Source of the DNA: Acidobacteriota bacterium | GTDB lineage: Bacteria; Acidobacteriota; Terriglobia; Bryobacterales; Bryobacteraceae | NCBI GenBank assembly: GCA_025353165.1 | Contig: JANXRE010000070.1 | Coordinates: 1 to 64,000, forward strand | Direction: 5' to 3' | Length of the DNA: 64,000 bases | The notes under the pieces: model-generated | Told to the model about the DNA's origin: nothing | The model's input: the letters and a program-made list of their open reading frames with translations, nothing else | The model's database searches: none | In this document: piece by piece, positions 57,372 to 64,000 of the stretch | How the letters are laid out: each line of letters begins with the position of its first letter | Position numbering within the stretch: the stretch's first letter is position 1 | Position numbers and translations under genes: made by a program

Positions 57372-58760
57372 TTATCCGGCGGTGATGCGGGCGGCGGCTT
57401 CGCGGCCCATTCTGACGCAGTCGGGGATTCCGATTCCGGTGTAGCCGTTGCCGGCCAGGTGCAGGCCTGGAGCCGCCGCGACGCGCGCTTCGATTTGTTT
57501 CAGCCGGGCCTGGTGGCCTACCGTGTATTGCGCCATCGAGCGCGGCCAGCGGGCTACGTGATGGAACAGCGGCACGGCGGAGACTTTCATGATGCGGCGA
57601 ACTTCCTGGCGCGCGATCCGCACCACCACTTCGTCGGATTCGTCCAGGATCGCGGCGTCGTTCGCGCCACCGAAGAAACAGCGCAGCATCACGAGGTCGT
57701 CGGGAACGCGATGCGAGAACTTGTTCGCCACCCAGGTGCAGGCCACCAGGCGATTGCGTTCCTTGCTCGGAACCAGAAAACCGAAACCGTTCAGCGGGTG
57801 GCCGAAACTTGCCTTGTCGTAGCCGAGCGCCAGGGTCAGCGAGGAAGTGTAGGGAACGGCATCCAGCAGTGCGCCGAGACCGGGGTCGAAGGATCCGATC
57901 AGCGCGGCGGCGGAGTACGCCGGGCACGCCAGGATCACGTGATCGGCGTCGAGCCATTCGCCGTCCACGCGTACGCGGTAGCCGCCGGGCGTGCGCTCCA
58001 CCGTTTCGGCTTCGCCGCGCAGGACGGCGGTGGAAGACTCGATCCGGCGCTCAAGCTCCCCGACCATCTCGCCGAGGCCGCCTTTCAACGTTTGGAACAA
58101 CGGCAGTTTCTGCCCGCCATTGGCGCGCGATTTCGACATGGTGGCGAGGACGCCGCGGGTGAGGCTACCGTATTTCTGCTCGAGTTCGACGAAGCGGGTG
58201 AGGACGCTGGCAGCGCTGAGCTGGGCGGGATCGCCTCCATAAATGCCGGAGAGCAGCGGTTCGGTGAGGTAATCGAGGGACTCGTCGCCGTAGTGGTCGC
58301 GAATGAAAGCGGCGACGGAGCGGTCGTGCTGGGGCAGCGACGGGGGCTGCCGCAGGTACTCGAGGCCCATGCGGATTTTGGTGCCCCAACCGAGCAGCGG
58401 CGTGGAAAGGAGCGGACGGATGCGGGTGGGCACCATCATCATGAGGCCGTCCGGCAAAGGCACGAGCCGGCCGCCGCGCCAGATGTAGGTGACACGGAGA
58501 TGATCGTTGGAACCGATCAAATCGCCGCCGAGCCCGATTTCCTGAATAAGCTCGGTAGCGGCGGGCTTAATGGCGATGAAGCTGTCGGGGCCCGCTTCCA
58601 GGACGCAGCCTTCGACGCGCTCGGTTTGAATGACGCCACCCAGCCGTGGGCGCCGTTCGATGAGAGTGGAGCGGACACCGGCCTTGGCCAGAAACCAAGC
58701 GGCGGAGAGACCCGAGATGCCGCCGCCCACGATCACGACTTTGGGCTGGTCTCCGGGCAC
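57372..58760 (-). CDS. hemY: Protoporphyrinogen oxidase (FAD-dependent)
   Basis: A 462-residue flavoprotein. The FAD motif VVIVGGGISGLSAAWFLAKA opens it, then RPRLGGVIQTERVEGCVLEA and AGPDSFIAIKP, and a C-terminal GNGYTGIGIPDCVRMG that closes the FAD site. It oxidises protoporphyrinogen IX to protoporphyrin IX with oxygen in haem synthesis. Start is GTG 58758-58760, sharing one base with the hemE stop. hemH, the usual next partner, is not seen between the two. Confidence 0.92.
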   Translation of the reverse strand: MPGDQPKVVIVGGGISGLSAAWFLAKAGVRSTLIERRPRLGGVIQTERVEGCVLEAGPDSFIAIKPAATELIQEIGLGGDLIGSNDHLRVTYIWRGGRLVPLPDGLMMMVPTRIRPLLSTPLLGWGTKIRMGLEYLRQPPSLPQHDRSVAAFIRDHYGDESLDYLTEPLLSGIYGGDPAQLSAASVLTRFVELEQKYGSLTRGVLATMSKSRANGGQKLPLFQTLKGGLGEMVGELERRIESSTAVLRGEAETVERTPGGYRVRVDGEWLDADHVILACPAYSAAALIGSFDPGLGALLDAVPYTSSLTLALGYDKASFGHPLNGFGFLVPSKERNRLVACTWVANKFSHRVPDDLVMLRCFFGGANDAAILDESDEVVVRIARQEVRRIMKVSAVPLFHHVARWPRSMAQYTVGHQARLKQIEARVAAAPGLHLAGNGYTGIGIPDCVRMGREAAARITAG

Positions 58761-59797
58761 TACGGCTTGAAATTCCTCACGTAGTCGACCACGGCTTTTA
58801 CATTCTCGACCGGGGTCTCGGGGAGTATGCCATGGCCGAGATTAAAGATGTGGCCGGGCCGGGTGCCGGTGCGCTTGAGCAGTTCGTGGACGCGCGCCTT
58901 GAGCTCGGGAAGGGGGGCGAGCAGGACGGCGGGGTCGAGGTTGCCCTGCACGGCGGAGCGATAGCTGATGTCCATCCAGGCCTGGTCGATATTGATGCGC
59001 CAGTCGACGCCGATGACGTCTCCGCCGGCCGCGTGCAGTTCGCGGAAAAAACCTCCGGCACCGGTGCCGAAGTGAATCACGGGCACGCCGGTGGAACGGA
59101 TTCGCTCGATGAGGGCGCGCGAGTAGGGCGCGACGTAGCGGACGTAATCGTCGGGACCCAGCGCTCCGACCCAGCTATCGAAAACCTGGATGGCGCGAGC
59201 TCCGGCGGCGACTTGCATCACGGCGTACGGCCCCAGCACGTCCACCAGCTTGCCCATGAGCCTGCGCCACAGGGTCTCGTCGCGGTACATCATTTGCTTG
59301 GTGCGGAGGAAGGTGCGCGACGGGCCGCCTTCGATCATGTAGCTGGCCATGGTGAACGGCGCGCCCACGAATCCGATGACAGGGACCCGCCCGGCGAGTT
59401 GGCGCACGGCCAACTGAATCGACTCGCCGACATACCCGAGGTCGTCGGTGTTGGAGATCGAGAGGGTGTCGATGTCTTCCGACGTGCGCACCGGGTTCTC
59501 GATCACCGGTCCTTCCCCGGCGACGAATTTCAGCTTCAGGCCCATGGGCTCGACCGGCAGCAAGAGGTCGGCGAAGATGATGGCCGCGTCCACGTCGAGG
59601 ACCTCGATCGGCTGCAACGTGACCTCGGCGGCGAGATCGGGGCGTTTGCAGATTTCGAGCAGGGAGTTTTTGGAACGGATCTCCCTGTACTCTTTCATAT
59701 ATCGGCCTGCCTGCCGCATAAACCACACGGGGCGGACATCGGTCGGCCGGCGGCGGCAAGCATCGAGGAAACGGCTGGTCATGGGAGCCACGCGCAT
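58760..59797 (-). CDS. hemE: Uroporphyrinogen decarboxylase
   Basis: A 345-residue HemE. PVWFMRQAGRYMKEYREIRS is the family signature with substrate-binding Arg, then LPVEPMGLKLKF, GFVGAPFTMASYMIEGG and HFGTGAGGFF. It decarboxylates uroporphyrinogen III to coproporphyrinogen III. The start is ATG 59795-59797, with AGGAGG 7 nt upstream; that start lies 19 nt inside the end of apbE, so the genes are coupled. Confidence 0.94.
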   Translation of the reverse strand: MRVAPMTSRFLDACRRRPTDVRPVWFMRQAGRYMKEYREIRSKNSLLEICKRPDLAAEVTLQPIEVLDVDAAIIFADLLLPVEPMGLKLKFVAGEGPVIENPVRTSEDIDTLSISNTDDLGYVGESIQLAVRQLAGRVPVIGFVGAPFTMASYMIEGGPSRTFLRTKQMMYRDETLWRRLMGKLVDVLGPYAVMQVAAGARAIQVFDSWVGALGPDDYVRYVAPYSRALIERIRSTGVPVIHFGTGAGGFFRELHAAGGDVIGVDWRINIDQAWMDISYRSAVQGNLDPAVLLAPLPELKARVHELLKRTGTRPGHIFNLGHGILPETPVENVKAVVDYVRNFKP

Positions 59798-60756
59798 GGG
59801 GCCTCCTTCTGGTCTTCGCAGAGGAAGACGCGAAAATCTTTTTGTTTGTGCTGGACCGCCCACTGGCGGCCATTCACGTAGAACGGCTTGGCCCACGCCT
59901 CGCTGTCGATGGTGCGAGGCGCAATCACGGAGACGGACAGCACACCCCGCGCGGGATAACCCGTGCGCGGGTCCATGATGTGGCTCCACATGCGTCCTTC
60001 GGCGTAGAAGAACTTCTCGTAGTTACCGGAGGTGGACATCGATTCGTTTTTCAGGTACACGTCCTGGATGGTTTTGTTGCGATCCTTCGGATCCTTGATG
60101 CTGATTTTCCAGCCGCGCGGATCGCTGGGCGGCGCACCCAGGGCGTAGATGCTGGAAGCGGAGCCTCCCACGAGGGCCGTGCCGATGCCGTCTTTCTTCA
60201 GCACTTCGGTCATGCGGTCGACGGCGTAGCCCTTGCCGATTCCGCCGGGGTCGAGCTCGACGCCGGCGCGGTCGAACTTCACCGTTCGGGTGGCGCGGTC
60301 GAGGATCAGGTGCTGGTAGCCCACGCGATCCATGGCACCTTGAATCTCGGCGCGGTGGGGCAGGCGCCCGGAACCTTTGTAGAAGCCCCAGATCTTCATC
60401 AGGGGTCCGACGGTGATGTCGAACGCTCCTTCACTGGTTCGGCTGTAGTGGACGCAGGCTTCCAGGAGATCGAAGTCCTCGGCGGAGACCTGGACGGGAC
60501 GGCTGGCGGCGTCGCGGTTGAGCTCGCTCCATTCGCTGGCCGGCTGGTAATTGGAGAGCATGCGGTCCAGGCGGCGGGCTTCCTCGGCGGCCTCCTCGGA
60601 GGCGGAGCGCATCTGGTTCTCGTCGTCGCCGTAGAGGATGACGGTGTAAGTACTGCCCATCGCGTCGATATTGGTCTCGAGGCGAAGCGGGGGTTGCGTC
60701 GTGGGCGCGGACGGCGCGGCGGCGGCCAGAAAGAGAGCTATGACGAGATGTTTCAC
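59779..60756 (-). CDS. apbE: FMN:protein transferase ApbE, exported
   Basis: A 325-residue ApbE with a signal peptide (HLVIALFLAAAAPSAPTTQP). Family motifs are NIDAMGSTYTVILYG, EGAFDITVGPLMKIWGF, VELDPGGIGKGYAVDRM and HIMDPRTGYPARGV, which bind FAD and Mg2+. It attaches FMN covalently to periplasmic or membrane flavoproteins such as Nqr/Rnf subunits; none is nearby. The start is GTG 60754-60756, immediately after the T-run of a hairpin and without a ribosome site, which is unusual. Confidence 0.9.
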   Translation of the reverse strand: MKHLVIALFLAAAAPSAPTTQPPLRLETNIDAMGSTYTVILYGDDENQMRSASEEAAEEARRLDRMLSNYQPASEWSELNRDAASRPVQVSAEDFDLLEACVHYSRTSEGAFDITVGPLMKIWGFYKGSGRLPHRAEIQGAMDRVGYQHLILDRATRTVKFDRAGVELDPGGIGKGYAVDRMTEVLKKDGIGTALVGGSASSIYALGAPPSDPRGWKISIKDPKDRNKTIQDVYLKNESMSTSGNYEKFFYAEGRMWSHIMDPRTGYPARGVLSVSVIAPRTIDSEAWAKPFYVNGRQWAVQHKQKDFRVFLCEDQKEAPCAWLP

Positions 60757-60757
60757 T

Positions 60758-60783
60758 AAAAAACGTGCCGGACGGTGTCCGGC
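60758..60783 (-). terminator. Intrinsic terminator or attenuator abutting the apbE start
   Basis: On the minus strand GCCGGAC-acc-GTCCGGC is followed by ACG and six T's (60758-60763), then AG and the apbE GTG. The stem is a perfect 7 bp. As the T-run ends 2 nt from the start codon, apbE-hemE-hemY transcription coming from upstream must pass it, so it may be an attenuator, or the end of an upstream unit. Confidence 0.7.
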
Positions 60784-60969
60784 GTCACTTTCAGGATACC
60801 GAGGGACGCGGGGAAAACACTAGGGTTGGGCGCGAATTGTTGATTTTTTTACAAAAATGGTTGTACCGGGCCTTGCCGGCGAATCGACGACCTAGCCAAC
60901 CCGGAGACGATTCAAGCCGTACGTCAGGGTTAGGTTCGACCAGGGAGGATGTCCTTCAGAAGTGACGGC
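60784..60969. other. Non-coding gap upstream of apbE
   Basis: An AT-rich patch (TTTTTTTACAAAAATGG around 60845-60860) stands out in the GC-rich context and could hold a promoter for apbE, but no good -35/-10 pair is seen. No gene is recognised. Confidence 0.35.
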
Positions 60970-61238
60970 TCATGCCGCATAGATAACCCGGGCACCTTTA
61001 AGAACCTGCGGGCGTACCCAAGGCTTCAGTCCGCGTTTAGCGACCAGATCGACCCGGCACCCAGCTAATGACTCCAATTCACCGGCCAGGGATTCGAACT
61101 GAATCAAACCGATGCATACACCGGGCTTGAACTCCACCATAATGTCGATGTCGCTCTCTGGACGCATCGCGCCGCGGACTTCACCCCGTAGCGGCGGCAC
61201 ACTGACGCTAGCGACGGGCCGTCAACCTGCCGAACCAT
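60970..61238 (-). pseudogene. MNT-type nucleotidyltransferase (antitoxin-like) with deleted active-site half
   Basis: From ATG 61236-61238 the frame reads MVRQVDGPSLASVCRRYGVK, the usual N-terminal helix of minimal nucleotidyltransferases. It should then reach LxLFGS but instead jumps frame to RGAMRPESDIDIMVEFKPGV and GLIQFESLAGELESLAG, then CRVDLVAKRGLKPWVRPQVL to the stop at 60970. About 20 nt holding the GS half of GSx10DxD are deleted, shifting the frame. Such proteins are MntA-type antitoxins paired with HEPN toxins; no HEPN gene is adjacent. Confidence 0.7.
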
Positions 61239-61376
61239 TGAACGAACTCCCTGCTCCCATCGCATGGTCAGCCGGTGCACGGCGTTCCCTACCGTTCCAA
61301 TGTTATTGCCAACCAGGCTCAGTCCGTTTTTGTTCGTACGCGCCCGCCAGGTGGACGGTTCGCGCGTTGCGGCGAA

Positions 61377-61949
61377 TCAGGCCGGGACGGTTCGGGGCGG
61401 AAAGACGCCGGGCTGTGCGCCGGGGACGGGACGCCGCTTATGGGCGAAGGTCCGGGGAGCGGGAATGACGCGGCTGGCGACGTATTCCTTGATTTCCTGC
61501 TCCGTTACGATGCGGTGGGATTCGCCGGATTCGGGGTCGACGCCAAGCGAGCGAAGGCATAGCCGCGGTCCGTCCTGAATGGCCACGCGGTACTTGTTCA
61601 GCAGCGCGAAGTCGATGCTGATGACGAACGAACGGCGCACCTGCCCCAGGCAGACGCGTTCGAAGCGGTATATTCGGACGGTCCCTTTCTGGTCGAAGCC
61701 CAGAAGGCGAAGCGGGTTGTCCTCGCGCTTTTCGGTTTGGCGCAGCATGCCGCCCAGCGGCTCAACGGAGACTTGCACGGCGCGCATCAAGCGGGTGTCG
61801 ATCTGGAAATTCACCACTTGGCCGACCCGGAGACGCTTCAGGTCATAGGCCAGGATGTCGTTATTTTCAAAGGGAAAAGACTGCCCTTCGTCGCTGCGAA
61901 TACGCCCCGGAGATGCTGCCCGGCCCAGAGATTCGATGGTTCCTCTCAT
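61377..61949 (-). CDS. Cold-shock-domain-like protein with unknown C-terminal domain
   Basis: A 190-residue protein. Residues 1-60 (MRGTIESLGRAASPGRIRSD; FPFENNDILAYDLKRLRVGQ; VVNFQID) resemble a divergent cold-shock OB fold without the strict RNP motifs. The middle domain (LGFDQKGTVRIYRFERVCLG, FVISIDFALLNKYRVAIQDG) is unknown to me, and the end is basic and proline-rich. AAAAGGGG lies 5 nt before the ATG. It is intact while its surroundings are decayed. RNA or DNA binding is inferred. Confidence 0.6.
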   Translation of the reverse strand: MRGTIESLGRAASPGRIRSDEGQSFPFENNDILAYDLKRLRVGQVVNFQIDTRLMRAVQVSVEPLGGMLRQTEKREDNPLRLLGFDQKGTVRIYRFERVCLGQVRRSFVISIDFALLNKYRVAIQDGPRLCLRSLGVDPESGESHRIVTEQEIKEYVASRVIPAPRTFAHKRRPVPGAQPGVFPPRTVPA

Positions 61950-62092
61950 AGCCCCTTTTTTGCATTTGACTACGGGCCCAGATAAGGCGGGATGTCAAAG
62001 CCTTCTACAGCATAGCAGGTTACGGGCCGATCGAGGTGAAATCTCCGCTACTCGCCAATGACCGTGAGTCAGAAAGCCTGGATGAAGGTTCA
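61950..62092. other. Gap before the transposase fragment
   Basis: No intact gene. An open frame reading KSPLLANDRESESLDEGSPA leads into the transposase fragment but has no recognisable content. Confidence 0.35.
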
Positions 62093-62185
62093 CCAGCGGA
62101 GTTTCGCCGTCAGCACTTGTTCGTGGGCTCGGGCGTGATCGAGGCGGCCTGCAAGACTGTGATTGGTTCCGGTCTCAAATCGTAG
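62093..62185 (+). mobile_element. ISKra4-type transposase C-terminal fragment
   Basis: The plus strand reads FRRQHLFVGSGVIEAACKTV, then IGSGLKS and a stop. The GSG-V-[IV]-EA-[AG]-CKTVIG motif is characteristic of the catalytic C-terminal part of ISKra4-family transposases. Only about 30 residues remain and a stop cuts the expected RLKQSGMFW continuation. No terminal repeats were seen. It is a dead remnant. Confidence 0.6.
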
Positions 62186-62233
62186 GTCGATTAGGAATTC
62201 GGATCCGCCACGCCGGGTTTCTCCTTCACATGT

Positions 62234-62353
62234 TCAAATCTGCCAGATGCGCGCGCTGGAATCCCGCCAAGTCACCCCTTGCCCGGGCTCGTAGCGAAGG
62301 ACGATCTGGTTTCCATTGCTGTCCTCCATCAGCGTGGGATACATGCTGTCGGA
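62234..62353 (-). pseudogene. RHS/YD-repeat protein fragment
   Basis: The minus strand reads MYPTLMEDSNGNQIVLRYEP, then GQGVTWRDSSARIWQI to a stop. DSNGNQI-x-LRY followed by W-x-DSSARI is typical of RHS/YD-repeat proteins, which are very large surface or toxin-delivery proteins. About 40 residues are left. No RHS core or toxin domain remains. Confidence 0.55.
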
Positions 62354-62426
62354 ACTTGCCCGGTTCCTGCGGCGGTGCAGCGCATTTGCGTCATGAACCT
62401 CCCCGTCGGGTTGTAGTAGTAACAGT

Positions 62427-62896
62427 TCACCGCAGGATCCCTCCCGCTCTTCCAGTCCTCGCGGCGAGCTGACTGAGGGTCTCTGCCCCCTCCACGAAAT
62501 CGAAGGGAATCTTTGTGGTTTCTCCATTTCTTAGCTCGAGTTCAAGAGCCGCCTGTGCGACTGGCTTGCCGTCCTCGCAGGTCACCATTGACGATCTTCG
62601 GTAGGTGACTTGCCGTTGAAGGTGAACTTAACTGGAGATCCGAACAAAGGCCGATAAATGAACTCGTCGAGCGTGAAAATAATTGCCCTTCGCCGTTCAA
62701 CGATGATGCGCAGCGCGAACGCAGCCGCGGCAAAGAGCAAAAATTCCGTCCGATGGAAGATACTGCCTACCAGCCAAAAGCACACGAACAGAGCGATGGC
62801 GATCGCGGCGATGAGAAATACGCGCTGTGAGTACACGGCTACCGCGTATTCCTCCCCAGCATGCCACCAACTCCGCATGACAATTTCATCCGTCAC
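62427..62896 (-). pseudogene. Frameshifted two-helix membrane protein, second gene of a pair
   Basis: From GTG 62894-62896 (overlapping the previous stop as GTGA) the frame has helices LIAAIAIALFVCFWLVGSIF and FLLFAAAAFALRIIVE, then DEFIYRPLFGSPVKFTFNG. It loses sense near 62600. In another frame the protein goes on: VTYRRSSMVTCEDGKPVAQA, LELELRNGETTKIPFDFVEG, ETLSQLAARTGRAGGILR and a stop at 62427-62429. One frameshift splits a protein of about 155 residues with a bPH-like C-terminal domain. It could be a recent mutation or a sequencing error. Confidence 0.65.
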
Positions 62897-63192
62897 AAAT
62901 ACCGCGGGTGGGGCCCAATGCTGCAGGCACTACCTTCGGCTCCGGGCGGCAAAGCGGCAGCACCTAAAGCGATGATTCCCGAAATGGCGCAGACGACAAT
63001 TGCCATCCGTGCGGGCACTCCTTCATGCACGATCACGACATACCAGAACGGAAGTGCAAGGCATATGATAACGACCCCCCACCTGATGGGCATTAGCTTC
63101 GAACCGGCTGTTGGTTTCATGAAATTGTTCACGACATCGATGACCCGGGCGCACTCCTTGTTATAACGTCGGTCGGGCATGTGAAGATCCAT
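62893..63192 (-). CDS. Small membrane protein of unknown function
   Basis: A protein of about 99 residues: MDLHMPDRRYNKECARVIDV, then two helices (WGVVIICLALPFWYVVIV and MAIVVCAISGIIALGAAAL) and a polar end. I use ATG 63190-63192; a TTG 10 codons upstream has an overlapping GAGGAGG and could also serve. It is coupled to the following frameshifted membrane gene through a GTGA overlap. Family not recognised. Confidence 0.5.
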   Translation of the reverse strand: MDLHMPDRRYNKECARVIDVVNNFMKPTAGSKLMPIRWGVVIICLALPFWYVVIVHEGVPARMAIVVCAISGIIALGAAALPPGAEGSACSIGPHPRYL

Positions 63193-63475
63193 TGTTAGGT
63201 CATACGTCGTGTTCCTCCTCAACGGCCCGGCAAACGGCGCCGACAGATCCCGCTCAGTGCCACGTGGTTCGCGACTTCAATCGGCGTGACCGCGGCCGCG
63301 CGGGGTAATCGACTGACAATGTCGCCGCTCGCCAGCATGCGCACGGTCTGGTGGCGAAATCCGGTCGAGCTGCACGTTCGAACCCTCCACCTCAAGTCCG
63401 CTCCCGCCCCGCGGTGGTATAGTAAGGGGGTCGCTTGCCCCTGCCTTCCATGAAGCCGGAACCAAGCCCAACCCC
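63193..63475. other. Intergenic region upstream of sucC
   Basis: No gene is evident. TATAGT at 63418-63423 might be a -10 element for sucC, about 55 nt from its ATG, but no convincing -35 is present. No riboswitch-like fold is apparent. Confidence 0.35.
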
Positions 63476-64000
63476 ATGAAAATTCACGAGTATCAGGCGA
63501 AGGCCCTGCTCGGCCGGTACGCGGTTCCCGTGCCCCGCGGCCAGGTCGCTTATACCCTCGACGAGGCCGAGTCCGTGGCCCGCGAACTGGGCGGCAGCGT
63601 CGTCGTGAAAGCCCAGATTCACGCTGGCGGGCGCGGCAAGGGCGGCGGCGTGAAAGTCGCCAAAGACGCGGCCGAAGCCCGGGCCATCGCCTCCCGCATC
63701 CTCGGCATGACGCTCATCACGCACCAGACCGGCCCCGAAGGCCGCGTGGTGAAGCGCTTGCTCATCGAGGAAACCCTGCCCATCGAGCGCGAGCTGTACC
63801 TCGGGATCGTCCTGGACCGCGCTCAAGGCAAGCCGGTCTTCATGGCCTCCCGGGCGGGCGGAATGGAGATCGAAGAGGTCGCCGCGAAAACGCCGGAGCT
63901 GATCCTCAAGGAAACCATCGAGCCGGGCTTCGGCCTGCAACCCTACCAGGCGCGAAAACTCGCGTTCGGCATGGGAATTCCGCCCGCCAGTACGAACGCG
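63476..64000 (+). CDS. sucC: Succinyl-CoA ligase (ADP-forming) beta subunit, 5' part
   Basis: The first 175 codons of SucC, cut by the window end. The family opening [20 protein letters not shown] is followed by ATP-grasp features [20 protein letters not shown], then [20 protein letters not shown] and [12 protein letters not shown]. It couples succinyl-CoA to ATP formation in the TCA cycle together with SucD, expected next. The start ATG 63476 matches the family. The frame has no defect up to the edge. Confidence 0.95.
   Translation, partial: MKIHEYQAKALLGRYAVPVPRGQVAYTLDEAESVARELGGSVVVKAQIHAGGRGKGGGVKVAKDAAEARAIASRILGMTLITHQTGPEGRVVKRLLIEETLPIERELYLGIVLDRAQGKPVFMASRAGGMEIEEVAAKTPELILKETIEPGFGLQPYQARKLAFGMGIPPASTNA

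Overview
The window is GC-rich (about 62%), densely coded bacterial chromosome with Shine-Dalgarno type starts and many ATGA/GTGA start-stop overlaps. The gene set suggests a soil-type Acidobacteriota of the Solibacter/Bryobacterales kind: DnaK-DnaJ-HspR, a YpdA-type reductase, DUF2461, DUF1326 and DUF1385 proteins, many exported hydrolases, and dispersed palindromic repeats. The lineage is inferred from gene style; there is no rRNA gene here to prove it, and I recognise no rRNA, tRNA or CRISPR array.

Layout. 1-1.7 kb is accessory: the end of an IS21-type element (istA start at the window edge), a VapBC-like toxin-antitoxin pair and a wrecked GH27 alpha-galactosidase. 1.7-14.2 kb holds a c-type cytochrome, an APC permease, a DUF58 protein, a four-gene minus-strand cluster (Lon-N domain protein, HAD hydrolase, iron-permease-like protein, C45 hydrolase), SDR - shikimate kinase - glycerate kinase, rfbD - murB, DUF2461 and a lipoprotein. 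14.2-18.2 kb is the dnaK-dnaJ-hspR heat-shock operon, whose probable promoter lies inside an upstream ORF. 18.3-22 kb is a GntR(YtrA)-ABC transporter unit beside a secreted protein and a decayed DUF4386 gene. 22-32 kb is housekeeping: metX-metW, holB, recO-glyQ-glyS and ppdK, interrupted by a hicAB remnant.

32-48 kb has a kinase fragment, FmdB-type zinc ribbon, dacB, MFS transporter, ankyrin-pheS-pheT, mscL, a sulfatase-TPR protein, a FitAB toxin-antitoxin pair, a serine beta-lactamase-like hydrolase, a DUF1326 protein and a TIM-barrel protein. 48-57 kb has ypdA-alaS, an MBL-fold hydrolase, DUF1385-prfA-prmC, a 1.1-kb inserted segment and dinB. 57-60.8 kb is apbE-hemE-hemY. 60.8-63.4 kb is a graveyard of small decayed genes (nucleotidyltransferase, ISKra4-type transposase, RHS, membrane protein) around an intact cold-shock-like protein. 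The window ends in the first 175 codons of sucC.

The most interesting pattern is that two accessory segments, 691 nt after holB and 1,116 nt after prmC, are each flanked by short diverged direct repeats of the 3' end of the housekeeping gene. In both cases the distal copy still reads as a plausible original gene end. Neither segment carries a visible recombinase. Other notable points are a 48-bp double-hairpin repeat present twice as exact inverted copies (plus two variants), a second repeat family in the dnaK leader, and about ten pseudogenes confined to accessory gaps while every housekeeping frame is intact.
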